From: Allomyces arbusculus
Lineage: Eukaryota; Blastocladiomycota; Blastocladiomycetes; Blastocladiales; Blastocladiaceae
DNA: 64,000 nucleotides
Direction: 5' to 3'
NCBI GenBank assembly: GCA_027604705.1
Contig: JADHYV010000020.1
Span: 248,001 to 312,000 of the forward strand
Shown here: piece by piece, positions 23,327 through 35,029 of the stretch
Layout: every line of letters starts with the position of its first letter
Position numbering within the stretch: the stretch's first letter is position 1
Made by a program: the position numbers and the translations under genes
Notes under the pieces: generated by a model
What the model saw: the letters and a program-made list of their open reading frames with translations, nothing else
Told to the model about the DNA's origin: nothing
Database searches by the model: none

Positions 23327-26300
23327 ATGTCGCTCACGACGCAGCAGCCGACGCTGCTGCACGAAGGGCTTGCCAGCACCATCTCGCAAGTCTCCACGGC
23401 GACGCGCTTCTCGCTGCGGTGTCTGGCGCTGCTGTGCGAGGCCTTTTTCGAGGCGGCCAAGTTCTCTACGGCCGCATCGTTGGCGATCGGCCGGCGCGCG
23501 CTCGTCACGGCACTCACGTCGGCACGGCATGTGCACCTGTTGACGGCCTCGGCCAACCCGGGCGAGTTGGCGCGACTCGACCCGAACCTCGGCGCCTCGT
23601 TCCTGTCCCTGCTCGATGAGTACACGGCGCTCGGCATCTACTTTGTCCACCACTCGTTCTCGCTCGCCGAGCTGCTCACGCTCACCACGTTCCACCTGAC
23701 CTCGTCGACCATCAAGTTCTCGCTCAACGCGGCAGAGGAAACCGTCCGCATTCTCGACGGCTTGTTTGGGTCCACGGAAACGTCGCGCGCGTGTGCTGCC
23801 ATTGTCGACATTGTGCGCCGCGAACTCTCCGAGTCGGACGAACTGAACCGCACGCTCGACCCCGAGGACATTGCTGCCGCTGCCGCTGCCTCGTCTTCTT
23901 CGTCGTCTTCGTCGTTTGCGCCGCTGCGCCTGCTCGGGTCGGCATCTAAGCTCGCAACGCTTGGGTCCGTGACCAAGGCCATTACCGCCTTCGCCTGCCT
24001 GCAAAAACTCACGCAGCGGCGCAAGTACGCGCGTTTACCCGTCGAGACCATTTTCGACTTTGTCGTCGACTACGATCGCGTGCGGTCGGCGCTCGACGAC
24101 GCCAATGACGATGGCCACGACCCTCTCGGGTACGCGACGGACGACGACGAGACGGCCGCGCCGATTTGGGAATCGGACGATGAGCGAGAAGTGGTTGGGT
24201 CGATGGAGGGCATGCTCGACAGTATGCAGCTCGACGACGATCCGCGGCAGGCCGACGAGGCCGTCGACACGTCGACGCCGCCCATGAACCCGACGCCAGC
24301 GGCGCTCAACAAGGTGCGCACGATCACGACGATTGAGGAGCTGCCGCGCGAGGAGAGCGACGAGCCGCTCTTGCGCCACCAGACGTCGATCCAGACGCTC
24401 GTCAGCACGCTCAAGCAGCGGTCAAGTCCCGTCGTCGGCCAGACGTCATCTCAGCAGCAGTCAGACGATCACCATCACCACCGCCATCACCCGCCCGGCC
24501 ACCGTTGTTCGTCGATTTCATCCACGTCAACGTCGTCAGTGCACCCGCAGCGCCGGTTCCCGCCGGGCCGCGCGCACTTGATGGTGCAGCCGCACCCGCA
24601 GACGCACTCGATGCACCGCCACGGTCCCAGCACCAGCAACGGCCACAGCCCGCGCCCCCGGCTGGCGCTGCCCGCCCCGCGCATCCCGCAGCCGACGCAC
24701 GTCTACCCGCGGCAGCCGCTCGTCTACAACATTTCGCGCTTTTTGCAGTATTCGACGGGCGCCTACGGCAAGCGGTTCCTGCGCATCTTTGGGATTGGCC
24801 GCGCGCCGATCCCGTCGGTGGTTGGGGACATTCACCACCCGAACCACCACGCGTTTGCCGCGCACACGGGGATTTCCGTGAACGACATCGTGCTCTCGTC
24901 GTTTCAGCCGCCTCGCGCCAACTACCTGTCGCGCGACGAAGTGGCCGACGCGGCCCGACACAACTTTTACTCATCGGCGAGTATCCTGAAGCTCGAGGCG
25001 CCCAGCATCCACCCGCTCGTGCATTACCTGTGCCTCGACCACGAGACGCGCACAGTCGTGCTGACGCTGCGCGGCACGCTGGGGCTGAGTGGTGCGTGTT
25101 CTGTTTTCGCCGTGGTTTCAATCTTGATCTCGTCCCTCACCTTGCATCTGTTCGCTAGACGTTCTCACGGACCTGACCTGCGACTACGCCGACCTGCACG
25201 TCTACGTGCCCGTCGTCGACGAAATCACGGGTCAGATTAAGGGCAAGGAAAAGCGCGTCTTCCAGGCGCACGCCGGCATGCTCAAGAATGCGCAACTTCT
25301 CGCCAACAACCTGGGCCCCTACATCAAGCACGCGCTCGACGAGTACCCCGAGTACGGTCTGGTCCTGTGCGGCCACTCGTTGGGCGGCGGTGTCGCTGCC
25401 CTCCTGGCCCTGCTCTGGTCGGATCGTTTCAACGACGACCACGACACGGTCGCTGCCGACGACGTCGATGACGCGACGGACGACTCGGAACCGATTGACG
25501 AGGGCGAGTTTCTCGACGCGCAGGTGCACCGCACGGCCAGCTCGTCCGGATTGCCGCCGGGCAGGCCGCTGCACTCGTTCACGTACGGGTGCCCATGCGT
25601 CGTCTCGCACGAACTGTCGCAGCTGTGCGGATCGCTAGTGACGTCGGTCGTGCACGGCGCGGATATCGTCCCGTGCCTGTCGCTCGGCCTCGTCAAGGAC
25701 CTCAAGGCCATGGCGCGCACGCTCATGGACCCGAGTAACAAGGGGGTCGCCGAAACCATCATCACCAAGTCGCTCGGGCTCGGGACTAAGGCACCTGCGG
25801 CCGCCATGGCCGCACACGCGGCAGCCGCGGCCAAGGGCGCGCCGCCATCGGTTGACGACTTCCCGAACCTGACCGGGTCGGACGTCGAGGAAGACTGGCT
25901 GTGGTCACTGATCCAAACCCTCCGCGCGGACATGGTCGCAGAAAAACTTTACCCGGCCGGCAGCGTCTACTGGCTGCGCACCAAGCCCTACGTGCGCCGC
26001 ATCCAGTCGATCGCGCCGACCTCGTCGTCGCCGACGCCATCCGAGGACGGGATCATTCCGCCTGACGTTGCGCCGGCACCGTCGGCGCCCGCAGGTTACT
26101 TGCCCGCGATTTCCTGGCCGTTCTCATCGCTGACGGGTTCGGTCGCGCCCGAGAACCCGCCGCCGGCGCAAGTGCGTGCGGCGGCGGCGGCGGCAGCGGG
26201 TACGCGTGCAGGCCGCGCGGCGATCACGCGCGAGGAGCGTCGGTTCCTAGTGGTGCTCGACCGGCTCGAGGACGTGCATGATTTGGTCGGTGAGCTGCGC

Positions 26301-26399
26301 TTTTCGCGGTCCATGTTCACGGACCACAACCCGCGGTTCTATGAGGACGGGATTCGCGCCTTGGAGTTGGGGGTGGCAGGGCATGCGATTCACGAGTGA
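23327..26399 (+). CDS. Class 3 lipase, sn1-specific diacylglycerol lipase-like
   Basis: Two exons: 23327-25091 and 25159-26399; a 67-nt intron (GTGCGT...CTAG) joins in frame (1001 residues). The start ATG follows a TATA box. The N-terminal about 200 residues are helical and hydrophobic (FSLRCLALLCEAFFEAAKF; FVHHSFSLAELLTLTTFHL), as in fungal DAG lipase-like proteins. A disordered His/Pro/Gln-rich insert lies at about 24440-24700. The lipase domain begins with YSSASILKLEAPSIHPLVHY and TLRGTLGLSDVLTDL (oxyanion region), then GHSLGGG with nucleophile Ser662, an aspartate in VVHGADIVPCLSL and His978 in MFTDHNPRFYEDG. The triad is complete, so it should be active. By family knowledge it hydrolyses diacylglycerol to 2-monoacylglycerol at membranes. 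I do not see four clear N-terminal transmembrane helices as in animal DAGL. Confidence 0.9.
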
Positions 26400-27402
26400 G
26401 TCGGGTGGTGCCCGAGATTTGCGTTTTGATTTGCGTGGGAAAGATGGATCATTTTGCTCGATGGGAAGGAAGGCAAAGTCTTGGCCGTGCGTGCTCCGTG
26501 CTGGGGCCGCTTGTTGCTCGTGTCGACATTTGGTTTTCTTGTTGTGGTTGCGCTCTTGTTTGCTCTCGCGAAATATCCTCGCAATGTACAGGTGTCTCTG
26601 CTGCCCCCTCTTTCGCCGCGAAGAGTGCGTCCACTCCTCGACGCAACCGCCGTGGTGGTGATGCTCGTCAAGATCAAGAATGCAGCGGGGGAATGGGCGG
26701 GGAGCACCACAAGAACAAGAGATATGTCAGTTTCATTGAAGCATCACACCACATGTGTGAGTGAAACATGTGCGAAACGCAATCCTTGTCGTCAAAAACA
26801 GAATGCGCAAACCTGCATTGTCGTGCGACTCGTCACCCTTTCTTTCCGTCGTGACAACAGGTCCGCCGAACCACAAAGAAAGACAACCATTGTTCATAAA
26901 CCCAGCAACGAAGCGCAACCCGTGGTTGCAGGAGGAACCGTCATGACCGGATTGAGGCCCGGCAGAGCTGGTCGTGCGTGTGACGTGTCCACTCTCCTCC
27001 TCAAAAGGGCAAAGTGAAGAAAGCAAAGAATACACAACCCATGGCTGCGAGAGGGTTGCGACATGATCGGAGAGTGAGCAAGTTGTGAATCACACACGTG
27101 CACTACCCCTTTAAGAAAGAGAAAAACAATGAAAGCGCGGGAGAGAGGACGGTCAGGGAACGTCGCTCACTGTTATGGACCACGTCCGCCTCGACAACAC
27201 CACCATCACGCTGCCGGTTGCTGGCCGTTCCGGCACGGCGCTCATGATTAGAGCCACAACATTTATCACAATGTATAGGGCCGTCGAAATCGACCTGTGG
27301 TGAGGCACGGAACGCAAGCAACTAGTGATGGCGGCCGGGTCCTGGCGCGTGCCGAGTTTGATCAGATTCTACTCACTCAAGCTCGGCGCGCGCCAATCTC
27401 CC
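26400..27402. other. Intergenic region between convergent lipase and PSO2 genes
   Basis: About 1 kb, AT-richer than its flanks, holding two 3' flanks. Short open frames run through it but none shows a domain, and I find no RNA gene. It resembles the other AT-richer islands of the window in texture, but I could not align it with them by eye. Confidence 0.5.
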
Positions 27403-30400
27403 TCATTCCACAGCACGCCCTCTCGTATCATCTACCCTTCTGCTCTCATCCCCATCCCAAGGGACCCGCGCCCACGCCCTGCCCTCCCGCGCAGCGCGTG
27501 CCATCTTGATCCGGTGCCACGCATCGAGGTGCCGGTTCATCGCGTCGCGTTTCGCCGGGTCGCCGACATTCACGGTGGGCACGACACGACGCACAGCGAG
27601 GGCCAGCACGAACCGGCGCAACTCGTCAAACGACGAGTGTTCCGAGTAAGGCACGCCCGCGGTCGCGACGCGCGCGCCAATCTTGTCCAGCACCAAGTCA
27701 GTCAGGAAGAAGGGGCGTGGCCCCGTGGGCGGCGACGCGCGCGGTGCTGGCGCAGACGATAATGAGGATGACGCGGCCGCAGCGACGACCCCGAGGACGC
27801 CCGACGCGGCGCCTGAGACGGCGGCGCGGACCGCGGCAAAGGCGGCGGTGATTGTGCGCTGGCCGCGGCCGCCGCTGCTGCCGCCTCCCGGTGCGTTGGG
27901 CACCGCGGACGTCGATGGTGGTGGGGCCGGCGCCTGGTCAAAGGTCCACCCAGTGGGACGCAGCGCAAGGCAGTGTGAGAAGACGTCCTTGTACTGGTCA
28001 AGATACGTCGTGAGCTTGGTTGGCGGCATGAGCGCACCCATGCTCACGACATGCACGTCGGCACGCCGCGGGTCCGGCGAGTACCACTGCAGCAAGGTCG
28101 GGTCGCTGAGGCATTGCAAAATGGCCCATTTCTTGGCGTCGCAATAAAACCGAATGCGCAGCGTCTTGCAAATCTCTGTTCAAGGAAACGGTCAAGATCG
28201 TGACGGCCGTCAAACATGAGTGTGCCGGAATGGCAACGCACCGAGAAACACTTTTTCCTTACCAATCGTGTAACTACCAACGAGGATCAGCAGCCTTGTC
28301 ACGCGGTCGGCAAAGACGGGCGTCAGGTGATGTCGCGAGTTGACGACGAGGCCTGGTGGCAGGAACTCGTCCGGGTGTGGCCACGGCTGCAGGGTCAGCC
28401 GCGGTGGGTTGCGCTTGGCGATGCGCTTGCTCACGACGAGCGGTGCGTTTTTGGCCAGTCGTCTACCAACCGAAAAGAAGTCAGTGCATTCAAAGCGGCG
28501 ACCGATTGGCTCTATTTGCGCACCGTGCCAGCTCAGCAACCGTCGTGACGACGGCGCGCTGCGGTGGGAACACGTAGGTCGGGTCGAGATATGTCGTGTC
28601 GAGAAAGACATGGTCGAGGACGATCGACGAGAGCAGCGGGTTCTAGGGGCCATAACCAAGACAACCCAGCAGACGTCAGCATTCTACACCTGACATGCAA
28701 CACGGCTCTACCACAATAAACGCACACCTCGACCATTTCGCGGCATGCGCGGAAATCGCCCACATGCAAGTGCGCCTTGCCATCAGCCGTCTGGAACAGG
28801 AACATGACAGCGCCTGGACAGCTGAACGTCGCTCAGCGTCAATACCACATCCCTACGAATGCTCTCCACCCGAGGAAACACGCACTGGTTCGCATCCAAG
28901 CACGTCACGCGACACCCGTCAACAACCACCGGCTCGTTCATCGGCAACTCGCGCACCAAGTCGCGGCGCACGCGCTTGAACGTGTGCCGCACCAAATTGG
29001 CCGTAGCTCGCGAACAGTAGATCGGTCCGTGCGTAAACGTGCCCGACAAGCCGCCGTAGTGATCCGAATGGAAGTGGGTCAAGAAATAGGCGGTGATGCC
29101 CGGAATTGCGCCGTAAGAAAAGGCGTCCACGACAAACGTCGTGTCGGGGATCTTCTTGTAAAATGGGCACGGGCGACGTGGGCGGGACGGAGTGGGTACG
29201 GGCGAGTTGCGAGGAGCAGCGTCCATCGGCTCGCCGGATTCAGAGGCCACGGCGGGCGAGTCGAGACGGTCGGACGGGAAAGAGGGTGGATGCGGCTGGG
29301 AATTGTCGCCGTCGAGAGGGAAGTCGGGCGGCATTGGCGGTTGAGAATTGCCGTGATCGGTCGGGTCGTCGGGCAATGGGGGATGAGAGTCGTCGCGGCC
29401 GTCGGGGTCGAAATCAAACCCTGGATCCAGGACCGGGAACGAGTCGTCGCGTTGGAGCGAGAATGCGCTGTTGGTCCGAAACATGGGCGGGGATGCCCTA
29501 CTCGGCGGCCGTGAGGGCGTTTCCGTTACCAGCGCATCGCGATCAGCCTCGATGTGCTCCACGAAGGGTGCAGCGCTCCTTGCCGCGGTCGTCGCCGGTG
29601 GAGTAGGTGGCGCATCAGTGGATCGTGGCGATGTCGGTGCCGCCGGCTGGTCGAGGCACTCGTTGACGTGAACGGCAAACTAGACACGGTGGAGAGCATT
29701 CGTGAGCCAGAAAACACTTCAATCTCGAAAGGAGGGCACGAGAGGTGCACCTCCAACTCGCTCGGCAACCACAACGCTTTGCCACACACCGGGCACTCAA
29801 ATTCGCGCGTGCCCGGCAGTTGCATCTGCGCCAGGTCGTCCGTGTCGCCACCAGGGACCGCAGGCGCCGCGGGAACAAGCGCGAGCGCAATGAAAGGAGG
29901 GGAAGGCGGCGGCCCGGGCTCGGCACGCGCGAAAAACTGGAACAACGACGGCTGCTGGGCGCGTGATGGCCCCTTTCGACTCGGTGGAGTCCTTTGTACG
30001 CCCGACTTGGACGCAACTCGCGACGGTGTGCTTGGCGGCGGCGGCGCCGGCTTGGCGACACGCTTTGGGCGCAGGATGGTGCGCTCGGCCTGCGCGTTGA
30101 CGGTCATTGCGCGCGCAGGCGGGTCCGGAGCGTGGCCACGAATCCCGAGCCCAACCGGCGAGACGGGCGGCGGCGCGTCGCCGGTATCGGCCACGTCCAT
30201 GGCATTGTCGTCCTTGCTGACGGGTGCAAGCGCGTCGTCGCCGTCGGCTGTAGAGGTCGAGGGCGGCGAGTCTCTCGCGGGCTGCACGCACACATGTGTT
30301 GGCCTTAGCACGGTCCGGCGCTCCGCTGGCGATGCCGATGCCGATGGCGCCGTTCGCGGTCGCTTGGTTGCGGGACCAGGCCGCTCGGCGCCCGAATTCG

Positions 30401-30491
30401 ACCGCGCGCGCCTTCCCGACGATCGCGTCGAGGTGGGCGCGGTTGACCGTCGCGGCCTTGAGCGCGGGTAGCTGCTCAGCTCAAAGTCGCT

Positions 30492-30530
<39 letters not shown>

Positions 30531-30674
30531 CACTTCGTCGGCGTGAACTGAAGGGTCGGCGTCACAGCTTGACTCGTCGTGATCGTCATGCACATTGTCT
30601 TGGCTTTCGGCAGCGGTAATTGGGCGCGCGTCGTTGCGGGCGCGGCGCGGAAGGCGCACGCGAGACGAGGCCAT
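27403..30674 (-). CDS. PSO2: DNA interstrand crosslink repair nuclease Pso2/Snm1 (DCLRE1A family)
   Basis: Six exons: 30674-29751, 29679-28886, 28821-28728, 28642-28524, 28462-28242, 28175-27403 (974 residues); introns of 71, 64, 85, 61 and 66 nt. An in-frame ATG at 30785 would add 37 residues. N-terminal: disordered with a run of 13 Asp; a PIP-box QPSLFQFF at 241-248; a UBZ4-type zinc finger Cys294-Cys297-His312-Cys316 completed only by splicing. Catalytic part: CPFYKKIP, metal motif HFHSDH (510-515), [31 protein letters not shown], then the beta-CASP block [22 protein letters not shown] and [15 protein letters not shown]. Metal ligands look complete. By family knowledge it is a 5' exonuclease that trims DNA past crosslinks; PIP and UBZ motifs recruit human SNM1A to ubiquitinated PCNA. 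A Gly/Ser/Ala-rich insert lies between LRPTGWTF and VPYSEHSS. Confidence 0.95.
30492..30530 (-). repeat. GAC microsatellite encoding a 13-aspartate run in Pso2
   Basis: Thirteen uninterrupted GAC codons on the coding strand, inside the disordered N-terminal region of Pso2. Such perfect repeats usually vary in length between strains. Confidence 0.9.
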
Positions 30675-30892
30675 CCCGGCTCGCTCGGAGGCCCGGCCGG
30701 GTGACCTGCTGGACTTGTGCGTCGTGCCGGGTGGGTCTGCTCGCTGCTCGGCTCGTATTGTGCGTGTCTCCGTCGCCTGCAGCAAGTCGTGATGGTGGTG
30801 GAGAAGGCCGTCGCTGGCCGACGTTGGTGATCGACAAGAACTGCTGGTTTGCGGTCGTGGCGGCGCTGATTCGCTGACTCACTGTATTAACA

Positions 30893-31620
30893 TATGAGAT
30901 AGGAAAGCCCAATACGGGTCTGGACGGGTGTACAGCCGCGCCTCGACACACGAAAAAATGAGGGCCATCCTGGAATGATGGGGATGGGGGATGGGGATAG
31001 GACCGAGCAAGACACTGCTCAATCACTGCACACGCCAAAGACTCGCACTCGCCCGCCACACGCTGGCTCCAGTCGGTCATTCACCTCGCCGCGTCGCATC
31101 CGCAACTCGTGCAGGCCGTGGTTAGCATCGCCTCGAGCTTGGGCACATGCACGACCGAGTTGCACGCCTTGATCAGCATCGACATGACCCGACATCAAGG
31201 CCATGAACATGGCAACGACAGCACCAAACTACACAGTTGCAGTGTTTCAAATCGAGTCTTTTGGGTCAGTTTCCTGCTCATTTTCTCTGCCCATCGCATC
31301 ACCCAAGTCTGTCCCCATCTTCTCGGGAAAATCAAAGAGAAAAGTGGGTTCAGCACATACACATAAAACGAGCAAAAGCACGCCAACATCTTGTTCGAGA
31401 CAAAAAATTCTTGGCGAGAGTGACTTGGTCGTGAACCACGACATGGAATCGTGGTAGGACTTGCCGCCAGGATCAAATGGCCGCTTGAGTGTGTTGCGGC
31501 CCGGATGAATCATTGCGCCGTTGGCAAACGTTGTTCTTGGTCTTGATCGACTTGTTGATGCAAGCAGAAAGTTGAGGGCAGGGGGGAGGGGGGGGGGGGA
31601 GGGACAACGTATTGTGCAGT
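30893..31620 (+). repeat. Dispersed repeat, copy 1 (family unknown)
   Basis: Its left part (gtctggacgggtgtaca, the GATGGGGATGGGG run), middle (tgcaggccgtggttagcatcgcctcgagcttgg) and right part (acttgcc.ccaggatcaaatgg through agttgaggg and a long G run) match, in the same order, the reverse complement of 60335-59890. Copy 1 carries about 300 extra bases, roughly 31160-31455, between the middle and right parts. A plus-strand frame (RWLQSVIHLAASHPQLVQAV) looks like former coding sequence but resembles no family I know. It starts about 110 nt outside the most upstream possible PSO2 start. Confidence 0.65.
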
Positions 31621-32287
31621 GTGCTGGCCAGTCGCCAGTTCTGGTCCAAGTCGCGCGTGTGGGCGATGGCGACTTAATAGGTCACGTCCCAGTCTTGTCG
31701 CCATCGCCGCCACCACCACAGCGGCCACGAGTGGCCTGATGATGCATATCCTCCTCACCAAGACGTCGACTTGATCGTGTGGTCAAGTTCTCTTCCAGAG
31801 AAATTAATCTTGTCAGTGGCATCCCTTCTCAACAGCCGCTGCACAGAATTTGCGTGTGTGGCACTGTTCGCGCTTCACGACGCGCGCGGTGCTGGGCCGA
31901 CAGCACGGCCCCGAAAGCCAAGCGAGCCGTCAGCAGTTCGTGGTCGAGTCGGACGAAGTCGTCGTCAAAAAAATATCATGTTCTTCACAGACAGATCGAA
32001 ACCAGACAAATCCAGACGCAAAAATTTGCAAACCAAAACCGGGTCATGCAAAGGCCCGTGCTCAAGGCCGGGGCACAACGTCCAAGCGTCGCGGCCGACG
32101 GTGGGCGGCGGACCTCACATGCCCAAAGAGACCCAACGAGACAACCCACTCACAAACATCCATGCAGGACAGAGCGTGATTCCTCACGCGCGCCCCTCTT
32201 CTGCTCCACTTCATCCGACTCTCGAGATGGCGCCTGCACCAGCAGTCGCCCCTCGTACTCTAAGATACCATCTCTCCAACCCACCAT
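31621..32287. other. Intergenic region between repeat copy 1 and the mucin-like gene
   Basis: About 670 nt, AT-richer, forming the 3' flank of the mucin-like gene. Plus-strand open frames enter the antisense of that gene and are not supported as coding. No RNA gene seen. Confidence 0.5.
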
Positions 32288-35029
32288 TTAGAGCTCAAAG
32301 AAACTCTGCGGGTGGTTGCGGCGCGACCCCGACGACGAACCCGACGACGCCCCACCGTTCGTCGGGGACGCCGGCGGCGCGTAGGCGACAGGCGCCGGCA
32401 AATGCGCGGGCGCCGGCGCGGCCATCGACTCGTTGCCCAGCTCGACCTCGACAAACCCGGCGTCTGCTGCGGGCGCACCGCCCGCCGCGGCCGCGGCCGC
32501 GGCCGCCGACCCGATCGGCACCAACCCTGCCCCGCCAAAGTGGGTCGTGGTCCCATCGGCGGCCGTGTGCTGCACGAGCTGCGGCATCCCGATCGACATA
32601 TCCGACCCGGACTCGTCGCCGGCCCCGCTGGCGTTGTCGCGGTTCTTGGCCTCCGACTGGCGCCGGTGGAACGCGACGCCCATGGCCATCCCGACGAGCG
32701 CGAGCCCGCCCACGACCGACCCGGCCAGGACGGCCGCGGGGGTCCCCTCGAACGACGCAGCCGACGCGGTCGACGCGTTCCCGTCCGAGTTGCCTTGCAG
32801 TTGGGCCGAATCGGCGTCCTCAAAATCCCCACGGGCGTCGCCCGCGGAGAAGAGGGCGCCGCCGCCAATCACGGGCCGGGCGCCACCGGTCCCGGCGCGC
32901 GCGCTCTTCTTGCTGCCCGATGACGACCCGACGGACGTCGCGCCCTGGACGTCCGAGTCACCCAGAGCCGCGTCCGGGCGAACGGGCGTGGCTGACGATT
33001 CGGTCGTGGCCGGGTTCGATGCGCCCTTGGCCGCGACCGGGAACGGGAGCGGCGGGTCCGACGACGACGGGACCGGGACAGCGACCGACGACGACGGCGA
33101 CGTCTGAGTGCCCGCGGGGCCGGCGTGAATCGTCGGCATCGGCGCGTCGGTATCGGTGTTGGCGGGCACGGTGGGCGCGGCAGTACTGGCGCCGCCCGAC
33201 GGGGCCGGGGAAGTCACGGGCACGGGGAATGGCATGGGCACGTCCGAGGTCGGCGTGGCAATGGGCACAGTCACGCCCGTCGAGGGCGTGGCGTTGTTCC
33301 CGCCCGACCCACCGGGGACGGGGAACGGCATCGGCACGTCCGTGGGCGACGAGGTCGACGACGAAGAGGTCGACGACGAAGCGGTAGCTGTCACGGACGC
33401 CGAGGCGGTCGCGGTGCTCGTGGGCTTGGGCGGGACAATCACGGGGACATCGACCGAGGTCGATGGCGTGGCCGTGGGCACGGCCGTGCCCGTGGCGGTG
33501 GCCGTGGCGGTGCCCTTGATGGTCGACGACGACGACGACGACGACTCGGCGGGCGGCGGCGCGATCGTAGGGATCGGCGCGACCGAACTCGACGACGAGC
33601 TTGTGGGCGCGGGCGCCGCCGAGCTCGAAGACGACGGGGGAGAGACAATCACCGACGAGGTCGGGGCCGGGACACCTTCCGTGGGCTTCCCCTTCGCAGG
33701 AGCACTGCTCGACGACGAGGCCGTGGCGGTCGCCGAGGACGGAAGCGTGGGCTCCGGGTCGACCGCCGTCGGGACAGCCGTGGGGATGATCGTCGGCGAC
33801 GGGGTCTCCGACGCGGCAATCGACGTGCGCGACGGGATCGTCACGGCAATCGACGACGACGACGACGAGGGGAGCCCCGTGCTGACGGCGACGGCCGACG
33901 ACGACGACGAGCTCAAGGCCGTGGGCGTGGGCCCGATGATATCAGTCGGGTCAAACGTCGGAAGCGTGATGACCGTCGGCAAGATCAGCGTGCCAATGGC
34001 CGACGACGACGACGACTTGGTCAGGGGGAGATCAGTGGGCGCAATTGTCAGGATAGGCTTGGCCGAAGTCGACGTCACGGTCTCGGTCGTGCTAATGTCC
34101 TTGGAGACGGCCGGCGGGAGCGTGATCTCAACGGGCGCTTCAGTGGGGCGCGGCTTGATCGTGGTCGTCGAGCTCGAGCTGGCGACCGCCGACGAACTGG
34201 TCGAGGCCGGCACTTCCGTCTCGGGAGCGGCCGTCGGCACGGGCTTGGCGGCGGGCGACGATGTGGGCACAGGCGCGGGCGACGACGTGGGCACAGGCGC
34301 GGGCGACGACGTGGGCACAGGCGCGGGCGCGGGCGTACTCTTGGGCGCCACCGGAGCCGACGACGACGACGACGACACGGGGACCGGAGCGGGCGCGATC
34401 GTCGGGACCGGCGCGGGGGCCGAACTCGCCGAACGAGCAGCCGCGGGGGCCGCAGACGACGCCGACGACGGCGCCGCGGGCGCGGCCTTGATGATCGTGG
34501 GCGTCGAGAGAGCCGTGGTGACCGTCTTGGCCGGAGCAGGGGCACGGGTCGACGAGGGCGCGGGCGCGGCTGCCACGGGGGCGGGCGACTGCACAATGGT
34601 CGTGGCCTTGGGCGCTGGCGCCGCGGTGCTCGAGGGCTTGGCGGGCCCCTGCGTGACGGTAATCGCGGGCTTGGTCACGACGAGCGTCGAGGCCGGGGCC
34701 TTGGGCGCGGCATTGGTGACGGTCTGCGTGATGACCACGGGTGCGGCAGGCTTCTGCGTCTGGACAACGGTCACGGCGGGCGGCGGCGCGGCAGTCACAA
34801 CAAGCGTCGACGTGGCAGCGGCAGCCGGAGCCGCAGCGGCGGGGGCGGGGCTCGCAGACCCGGCCTGGCCGGCAGCCGGATCGACGATGGGCGACAACAC
34901 CTCGGAGACGGTGTCGAGCAGGGCTGGGGCCGGGGCGGCTGTGGCGGGCGTCGAGGCCGAGAGCGCAACAAGCACGGCGACGGCGACGAGCGCCAGCACC
35001 GAGTGCTTCTTCTTGGCGTGGTGGGTCAT
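32288..35029 (-). CDS. Mucin-like Ser/Thr/Pro-rich single-pass surface protein
   Basis: Intronless, 913 residues. It starts MTHHAKKKHSVLALVAVAVLVALSA, a clean signal peptide with cleavage near residues 31-32. Residues about 60-680 are almost entirely Ser, Thr, Pro, Ala and Val, with runs such as SSSSS and APVPTSSP repeated in tandem; this is a heavily O-mannosylated stalk in fungi. One transmembrane helix lies at about 765-787 (AAVLAGSVVGGLALVGMAMG), followed by a basic HRRQ and a tail of about 126 residues ending NHPQSFFEL. The architecture recalls Mid2/Wsc cell-wall stress sensors, but I see no cysteine-rich WSC domain, so function is unassigned. Serine is overwhelmingly encoded by TCG/TCC, which keeps the antisense strand open for hundreds of codons. 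Confidence 0.85.
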   Translation of the reverse strand: MTHHAKKKHSVLALVAVAVLVALSASTPATAAPAPALLDTVSEVLSPIVDPAAGQAGSASPAPAAAAPAAAATSTLVVTAAPPPAVTVVQTQKPAAPVVITQTVTNAAPKAPASTLVVTKPAITVTQGPAKPSSTAAPAPKATTIVQSPAPVAAAPAPSSTRAPAPAKTVTTALSTPTIIKAAPAAPSSASSAAPAAARSASSAPAPVPTIAPAPVPVSSSSSSAPVAPKSTPAPAPVPTSSPAPVPTSSPAPVPTSSPAAKPVPTAAPETEVPASTSSSAVASSSSTTTIKPRPTEAPVEITLPPAVSKDISTTETVTSTSAKPILTIAPTDLPLTKSSSSSAIGTLILPTVITLPTFDPTDIIGPTPTALSSSSSSAVAVSTGLPSSSSSSIAVTIPSRTSIAASETPSPTIIPTAVPTAVDPEPTLPSSATATASSSSSAPAKGKPTEGVPAPTSSVIVSPPSSSSSAAPAPTSSSSSSVAPIPTIAPPPAESSSSSSSTIKGTATATATGTAVPTATPSTSVDVPVIVPPKPTSTATASASVTATASSSTSSSSTSSPTDVPMPFPVPGGSGGNNATPSTGVTVPIATPTSDVPMPFPVPVTSPAPSGGASTAAPTVPANTDTDAPMPTIHAGPAGTQTSPSSSVAVPVPSSSDPPLPFPVAAKGASNPATTESSATPVRPDAALGDSDVQGATSVGSSSGSKKSARAGTGGARPVIGGGALFSAGDARGDFEDADSAQLQGNSDGNASTASAASFEGTPAAVLAGSVVGGLALVGMAMGVAFHRRQSEAKNRDNASGAGDESGSDMSIGMPQLVQHTAADGTTTHFGGAGLVPIGSAAAAAAAAGGAPAADAGFVEVELGNESMAAPAPAHLPAPVAYAPPASPTNGGASSGSSSGSRRNHPQSFFEL

